This document shows, piece after piece, positions 57,769 through 64,000 of a stretch of DNA of 64,000 bases (position 1 is the first letter of the stretch; each line of letters starts with the position of its first letter). The notes under the pieces were generated by a model. It saw only the letters and a program-made list of their open reading frames with translations. It made no database searches and had not been told where the DNA came from. Made by a program: the position numbers and the translations under genes. This stretch comes from Punica granatum. Its lineage: Eukaryota > Streptophyta > Magnoliopsida > Myrtales > Lythraceae. Where the stretch lies: positions 36,142,605-36,206,604 of the forward strand of contig NC_045130.1 in assembly GCF_007655135.1 (NCBI RefSeq), read 5' to 3'.

Positions 57769-59718
57769 ATGAAGGCGCTGCTGAGACCTTCCATCTATCG
57801 AGCTTCGACCCTCTTGCTGAAGCCCAAGTGCATGAACTTCATCATTTCGCGAGCAGAAGCCACAAAGTTGAGTCGTTTACCAATTCCCAGCTCAAACCGG
57901 AGATGGGTCTTTGCCGGCTCGCTCCCTCCCCCGGAGTGGATCGAGCCCTTCACCGACATCTCCGACGTGGCCGCTGACCCTCGGAACCCGACGCCGTCTC
58001 CATGGGTGAGCAGAGTTCTCAACCTGCTTGACGGGTCCTCGGAGATGGAGTTCAATTTGGATGATTTCTGTCGGAAATTCTTGATTAAGCTGTCTCCCAA
58101 TTTTGTGTCCTTCGTTTTGCGCTCCAACGAGCTCAGGGAGAAGCCCGATGTTGCCCTCAGGTTCTTCGAGTGGGCCGCTAAGCAAAAGAAGTACACCCAT
58201 AAGATCGAATGCTATGTTTCCCTGATCGAGTTACTGTCGGTTTCGGGTGATTTCGATAATGTGAAATTGGTTTTTGATGAGCTGAAACGGAAAGGCTTTC
58301 TGATGACTCTGTTTGCTGCTAATTCACTGATCAAGAGCTTCGGGAATGCGGGTATGGTGGAGGAATTGCTGTGGGTATGGCGGAAGATGAAGGAGAACGG
58401 TGTCGAGCCGAGCTTGTACACTTACAATTTCCTGATGAACGGTTTGGTGAATTCGATGTTCATCGAGTCAGCAGAAAGGGTGTTCGAAGTTATGAAAGGC
58501 GGACGGATTGGGCCTGATGTAGTCACTTATAATACCATGGTTAAAGGGTATTGTAGGGTGGGCAAATTCCCGAAAGCTATAGAGATATTGAGGGAGATGG
58601 AGGCGAGAAATGTGGAGCCGGACAAGATCACGTATATGACCTTGATCCAGGCGTGCTATGCCGAAGGAGATTTCAGTTACTCGCTGAGGCTTTATCACGA
58701 GATGGAAGAGAAAGGGTTGGAGATTCCACCTCATGCATATCTCTTAGTGATCGGAGGGCTCTGCACAGAAGGGAAATGTATGGAAGGATATGCGGTTTTC
58801 CAGAAAATGATTAGCAGAGGTTGTAAACCAAATGTGGCGATTTACACTAATCTGATTGATGCATATGCAAAATCTGGAGGCATAGAAGAGGCCATTAGAC
58901 TATTTGAGAGGATGAAGAACGAAGGGTTTGACCCTGATGAGGTAACTTATGGGGTTATTGTCAATGGCCTTTGCAAAAGCGGGCGATTGGAGGAGGCCAT
59001 GGAGTGCTTTGAGACGTGTAAAAAGAGTGGATTGGTGGTTAACACCACAATCTATTCTAGCCTCATTGATGGTCTTGGGAAGGCAGGGAAGGTGGAAGAA
59101 GCCGAGCAACTTTTTGAAAGGATGAATCAGTCCGGATGTTCTCCAGATTCGCATTGCTACAATGCCCTGATAGATGCTTTCACAAAGTGTGGGAAGATGG
59201 ACGAAGCGTTAGCCCTTTCCAAGAGAATGGAAGATGAGGGTTGTGATCAAACGATCTACACATATACAATCGTAATAAATGGACTCTTTAAGGAGCATAA
59301 GAATGAGGAGGCATTGGCCTTGTGGGATTCGATGATCGATAAAGGCATAACGCCCAATGCAGCTTCTATCAGAGCCCTCTCAACAGGGCTCTGTCTTTCG
59401 GGAAAGGTGGGCAGGGCTTGTAGGATATTAGATGAACTGGCTCCTATGGGAATTACACCTGATTCGGCCTTTGAAGACATGCTCAATGTGCTGTGTAAAG
59501 CAGGGCGAGTCAAGGAAGCATGTAAGTTAGCAGATGGTATTGTGGACAGAGGAAGAGAAATTCCTGGGAGGGTCCGAACTGTTCTTATAAATGCATTGAG
59601 GAAAGCAGGCAATGCTGACTTAGCGGTGAAGTTGATGCACAGTAGGATTGGGATTGGTTATGAGCGAATGGGAAGCGTTAAGAAGAGAGTAAAATTTCGT
59701 CTTCTCATTGAAAATTGA
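57769..59718 (+). CDS. P-class pentatricopeptide repeat protein, mitochondrial (At1g03560-like)
   Basis: An intronless frame typical of plant PPR genes; 649 residues from this ATG. The N-terminus (MKALLRPSIYRASTLLLKPK) is basic and Ser/Leu-rich like a mitochondrial presequence. GSLPPPEWIEPF and KFLIKLSPNFVSFVLRS follow. From about residue 135 there are 12-13 tandem 35-residue PPR motifs, for example PDVVTYNTMVKGYCRVGKFP, PNVAIYTNLIDAYAKSGGIE, PDSHCYNALIDAFTKCGKMD. The C-terminus GYERMGSVKKRVKF is nearly that of Arabidopsis At1g03560, which makes orthology likely. There is no E, DYW or SMR domain, so the expected role is RNA binding in organelle transcript processing or stability; the target is unknown. 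An in-frame ATG 57 bases upstream (57712) would add 19 residues. I prefer 57769 for its presequence, its better start context and a length closer to the Arabidopsis protein. It is divergent from the tRNA-Gln and Mpv17 genes. Confidence 0.93.
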   Translation: MKALLRPSIYRASTLLLKPKCMNFIISRAEATKLSRLPIPSSNRRWVFAGSLPPPEWIEPFTDISDVAADPRNPTPSPWVSRVLNLLDGSSEMEFNLDDFCRKFLIKLSPNFVSFVLRSNELREKPDVALRFFEWAAKQKKYTHKIECYVSLIELLSVSGDFDNVKLVFDELKRKGFLMTLFAANSLIKSFGNAGMVEELLWVWRKMKENGVEPSLYTYNFLMNGLVNSMFIESAERVFEVMKGGRIGPDVVTYNTMVKGYCRVGKFPKAIEILREMEARNVEPDKITYMTLIQACYAEGDFSYSLRLYHEMEEKGLEIPPHAYLLVIGGLCTEGKCMEGYAVFQKMISRGCKPNVAIYTNLIDAYAKSGGIEEAIRLFERMKNEGFDPDEVTYGVIVNGLCKSGRLEEAMECFETCKKSGLVVNTTIYSSLIDGLGKAGKVEEAEQLFERMNQSGCSPDSHCYNALIDAFTKCGKMDEALALSKRMEDEGCDQTIYTYTIVINGLFKEHKNEEALALWDSMIDKGITPNAASIRALSTGLCLSGKVGRACRILDELAPMGITPDSAFEDMLNVLCKAGRVKEACKLADGIVDRGREIPGRVRTVLINALRKAGNADLAVKLMHSRIGIGYERMGSVKKRVKFRLLIEN

Positions 59719-61242
59719 GCCTTTTGGGGGTAATAAACTGAAAGTACTTAGACATTATCCTTTGAACCTGGTAATGGGTATTCCTGGAGTTGCGACTCTG
59801 GAGTCACTTATTAGAAGGTGAGGTCATTGTAACAGACAGTTGCTCTGGCCTTTCATTTCTGCAATATTGAAAGAGACTGCTCTATGTATGTTATTCTAAG
59901 TGCAGGATCTAAAAGCAAGGGAGGAGCAATTTCAGGTTAAGAAAAGGAATCAGAGGAATAGGGTGCAGGTAGGCAGCATCAATTGAGCGCTTTATACTAC
60001 CTGATCAACTGTATGTTAATGGATTATCTCTATGGCATAATTGTCATACGACATGTATGATAACAGATTCAGCATAAGTCTATTGTCTATGGTGCTCAGA
60101 AGATTGCATTTTAGCCCTTTTCTTTTGCCAGTATGATATCCCTTTAAGAATGGATTATGTGTGGGGCAAGTAGATACAGGCCTAGTCTGTACATTACAAG
60201 AAGGGAAACTCGGGAAAGATTCTGAAAGATGAGGTTACTTTTGGTGGTGGTGACTTTGTTTATTCCGGCCCAATTAGGATCCAAATGGAACTAACTTCCC
60301 TATGAAGGCCCTGTAATATGGAAGTTTCACGAGCTCCCAGTAGAAAAAGAAGGCTTCTTATCTTTCATCACGAGACAAGCAAGAGCAGGTCTCTAGAGGT
60401 ACCAAAGAACTATGTAACATTTACGTATTAGATTCATTCTCTGGAGATACCATGAAGTATTACTGAATGTGCGCACTATTTCAGATATCTTTCTAATTCT
60501 CGGTTGGTCGGCTGCAGTTGTTCAACCTCTTGCGATGAAGTCTTCATTGAAGATACTTTATAAGGCTTGTTGATTGAGGCAATAATTACTGGTATTCTCT
60601 GTCAGTGGTTCGAAAATCTCTACTTAAAATTGTAAGATCAGCGCGGTTATGAATTTCTAGGATCATGATAAAGGTCTGAGCTATCTGGACTAATGGATTG
60701 CTATTGGTCGCAATGAATATTTTGCGGGTTTCGCATCGATCAAAGGTCCAGATTGTTCCGGTTCACAATTTCCTTATTTACATGGAGTGGACCTGGGGTA
60801 TGCGTGTCGCTCTTACAGGAGGGTTGGCAAGATGTTTTACTCAAGCTCTTTGATAAGCCATCATGTGAATCGTCATTTAAGTCTCTGGTGTAGGTAAATG
60901 TTCTTGGTTGTAGAGTGGGGATTTATCAGTCCGAGACAGAAGACTTCCTTGGAGACAGACATCCTGGGCCTCATTCAGGCTTGTTCTACATCCATCATGG
61001 TCCAGTCGGGACCTGCAACAATTCGAGCTGTCAGAAGGGTCTTGTACGTATTCGATCGATCGTAATGTCATACTTTTCATGGATTATACGTACATGGAAC
61101 ATTTTGATTGCTGGGATTTCTGAATATCACAGAGATGACAATTTTGGGTCACCTGCTGCTTTCAATTACGGTCCCTCCTCGTCCTAATTTGAGGCGTCTC
61201 TTGCTCTCTTTGATGTAGCTCTGACAAGGATTCGTTATTGCT
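59719..61242. other. 3' flank of the PPR gene and intergenic DNA
   Basis: Begins with the 3' UTR. Open frames near 60877-61187 on both strands lack recognisable domains. Confidence 0.4.
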
Positions 61243-61475
61243 GCGTTTAGTTTGTAAGTAATATTTTAAAATCAGATTTTAATTTTGAAAAAGAGTGGTA
61301 TAAATGGTTATGTATAGAGTCCACCTTTTAACTTTTAACTTTGTATGAGTTATGTTATTTTGATTTTAAAAAAGAGTGGTGTAAATGGAACCCACAATTT
61401 GACTATTTTGTTTTGTTGTGGATAGAATTAAATTAAAGTAAGATTTTACTTTGAATCCAAAGTACTGGACACAAG
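61243..61475. mobile_element. MITE-like element
   Basis: The left side GCTGCGTTTAGTTTGTAAGT and ATTTTAAAATCAGATTTTAA face the right side TAAAGTAAGATTTTACTTTG as loose inverted repeats. AAAAAGAGTGGT.TAAATGG occurs twice inside. No target duplication found. Confidence 0.4.
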
Positions 61476-64000
61476 ATTTAAGGTCGCTCAATGAAATAAT
61501 TATGTTCCTTACAGTGTCATAATCCCTCAATGATTCACAAAATTACCACTAAATGATTAATACGGATGATGACTTCGAAGACATCCAGTTGAATCCGGCA
61601 TCTCTCAATGCTTTCTTTCAATAGCCCGGGTACGATTTCTTTGAAAATGACGACTTGATTTCGGCTCAGTTGAAGCTGAACTCTGTTGCTTTCTTTTTAA
61701 CCCAACTGCGATTTCATGTCTCCTAGATATGAGATTTTGTGATTTGGTGTTCGATGCACGCTTGATTTTCCTAGCAACCCATCTTGAGCTGCACAGATTA
61801 GGTCACAAAAATACGCGCAAATCAGGTACTACCGGGTGCAAAAGCGGGATGGTGGCGGAGAACATAGATCCAAGCAAATGAGATTTATTATGGAACAGAG
61901 AGGGTGAAATTTAACTGCTAACCATATATTGTATTAATGGAATCTCTATGGTCCGGAGGATACTGGTCCATTGGCAAGTGGCTAGTTGAGATGTCGTTGC
62001 ACCGAACGACAGCGTCTAGCATATTTTAATCGGTGTCGTATTTCTGGGGGTCCACTTTAGTCGGTCCTTAAACGACGTGTCGTTGATGGATCAGAGACAT
62101 TTGCCAAGTGAATCCCCAGCCCTCCCTTTCAAATGGGTCCACTAGGCAGGCCGGGCCCACACGAGATTGTTGGCCCATTAATATTATTGAAACTAAATAT
62201 ATATATATATATATATATATATAGCTCGATAGATAGATATATTGCAAGAAAGGGCTTTTTTGTTGATTTGGGAAGATTTGAGAGCAAGATTTGTGATCTG
62301 ACTTCAGCGGTCTACACTCCCACAATACCAAACATTTGGAATCTAATTGCTTTCAAATTGTCCATTGGTTTCTTGTTTTTTATTTTTGGTTTATATTTTA
62401 TGTCGTCCTTTTCAAATGAAATTGAGCCATAAATACAAGACGAAGCCGACGCCATGATTTTCATGACCTTTGATACTCAGGGTATAATCATTTTATTCGG
62501 AGGAACCACATGCCTGCACGCAGGCATTCATTCTCTACCAGAGAAACTACTTATAGTTTATATTCAAGCAAACCATATGATCATATGTATGTCTTTTCAA
62601 CATTCATAAGACTCTCTAACCGTTAATTTAATCTAAAGGAACAAACACCAAACTATTTAAACCGACTCATGCTGAACAAGAGATTATGAATTTGATTTTC
62701 ACCGGTATAACTTTTTGCATCCATATCATGAGCTTTCTTTATAATCGAAAAAATTAATATAATATTACTTTCTTTTCTTCTTTTTTTTTTGGCAGGACAA
62801 ACTAATAAATGAAATCAGCGCGGGAAAAGTCGAACAAGGCAGTGAGCCAAGAAATGAAGGGGAGACAACCGCATAGAGTACAATGTGACGACGACAGACG
62901 GTTGTCATGTTCCTTTCTTTCTTAAGATGATCATATCACTCCTGGAGATCAATTGGTTGTAATACAAATACAACATGATGTACTGGTACATTATGTGCGG
63001 ATTTGATTGAAGATCGATCGTAGCGCTGTCGTTTTCTGCTCGAAGGAAAGTGATGTCGATTGGAGGAGCTTCACTATGTCGTTGGTCGAATGTCGGAACT
63101 TTTCTGAACTGCAAGATAATATTCTTGTCGTTGATATCTACCCGGCTGGGGAAAACAGTTCAATCAGTAGCAGTACTTGGAACTTATCAAACTTCCATTC
63201 TTATAGTTTGGCTGATTTGTTTTGCCGAACATGTTCACCGATCCTCGATATGGCACCGCATGCACGATGTATGATTCTTCATAGATCCGATCTGAGTTTC
63301 TAGATGTGTGGATTACACACACACACACACATATATATATGTATTTTCATGTGGGCCGTGTCATGTTTGGCCACGAAAGTTGATTATAGCTGTCAAGAGG
63401 GGTAAAATTAGATCCCTTTGCATGATGTGGCTATGTCTTATTTTTGGCCAGTTCCCTTTCGGTACATGGTCTGATCCCTAAGATTTTGAATGACCCTAAT
63501 TGATGTAACTTTTCAATATTATTGCAGCAAGTAATATATATAGTACGTTCGGTCCACGATTTCTTTTATGGCTAGGGAAAAACTCACAAACGTTTGGATG
63601 ATGTACATTTGAGAGATCCTCTCGCAAGTGAAATTTTATCCATTGTGTCGAAAAATGCAAAATGGATAGCCACATCCAATTCTCTCTGTTCAATTTTTCT
63701 GGTACGGGTACATTGCTAAGGTCATGACAATTTTTTCGAGAAACTTGGTTCCATCTTCAACCATTTTCCCTTTCAACCGGAAAAGGAAAAGGAAATATAT
63801 CGTCCTCACTTTGTTAGCGACCAATAGCATATTTACGATAATACATGCACTAAAGAATTCTGGGTTCGAATATCAATATGGATTGAATCAAAAGATTTGG
63901 CATTTATTCCTTCTCAATTAGATTTTGAATTTGAATCTTGTAAATGTAAAAAATCCACCATAGAAAGGTTTTGAGTTCGAATCTTATAAATAAATAAATA
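61476..64000. other. Intergenic DNA
   Basis: (TA)n lies at 62199-62222 and (CA)n(TA)n at 63315-63341. SINE-like GGTTCGAAT and GAGTTCGAATC boxes occur at about 63860 and 63970. No gene recognised; frames at 63007-63303 show no known domain. Confidence 0.4.

Noticed and set aside
57795..59612. Several - strand open frames inside the PPR gene
   Set aside because: Antisense shadows of a 650-codon coding sequence with clear PPR motifs on the + strand.

Overview
The window is nuclear DNA of a flowering plant, most likely a eudicot. Genes have GT-AG introns, families match Arabidopsis-type proteins, the intergenic DNA is AT-rich, and it is crowded with plant transposons (hAT-like, MULE-like, TRIM, Helitron, LINE, MITE). 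I cannot name the species from sequence alone.

Left part (1-20 kb): a duplicated pair of class II O-methyltransferase genes lies on the + strand about 15.7 kb apart (2074-3872 and 17734-18994). The second copy is intact (352 aa). The first has a 2-base expansion in a G run in exon 3 that shifts the frame exactly where a catalytic Glu should be, plus a TRIM retrotransposon in intron 1. Between them are two hAT-like elements nested in opposite orientation, each with a perfect 8-bp target duplication: outer 4753-11156 (GCAATCAT) and inner 7554-10201 (AGCAGAAG). The outer carries the last two exons of an ILR3/bHLH115-like transcription factor. The inner carries the 3' end of a ribosomal protein L27a gene and an exon of a CTR1/EDR1-like Raf kinase. 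Also between the copies are a MITE, an AT-rich tandem array and a long-TIR MULE-like element (14243-17045) into which a TRIM array has inserted.

Middle (20-52 kb): mostly repeats. The only confident gene is a six-exon DUF789 gene on the - strand (24690-26330). Other contents are a fold-back element, a small hAT element with a tRNA-like segment, Helitron-type 3' ends, an RPA70-like pseudogene, a 378-bp tandem repeat, a LINE 3' remnant and a 4-kb block resembling a long LTR.

Right part (52-64 kb): gene-rich. It holds a small secreted Gly/Pro-rich cell-wall-type protein (+), a six-exon Mpv17/PMP22 membrane protein (-), a tRNA-Gln(CUG) (-) and an intronless mitochondrial-type PPR protein of the At1g03560 type (+). 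The Mpv17 and PPR genes are divergent, with a MITE and the tRNA between them. No operon-like or pathway link joins these genes. The main themes are gene duplication and decay, and transposon capture of gene fragments.
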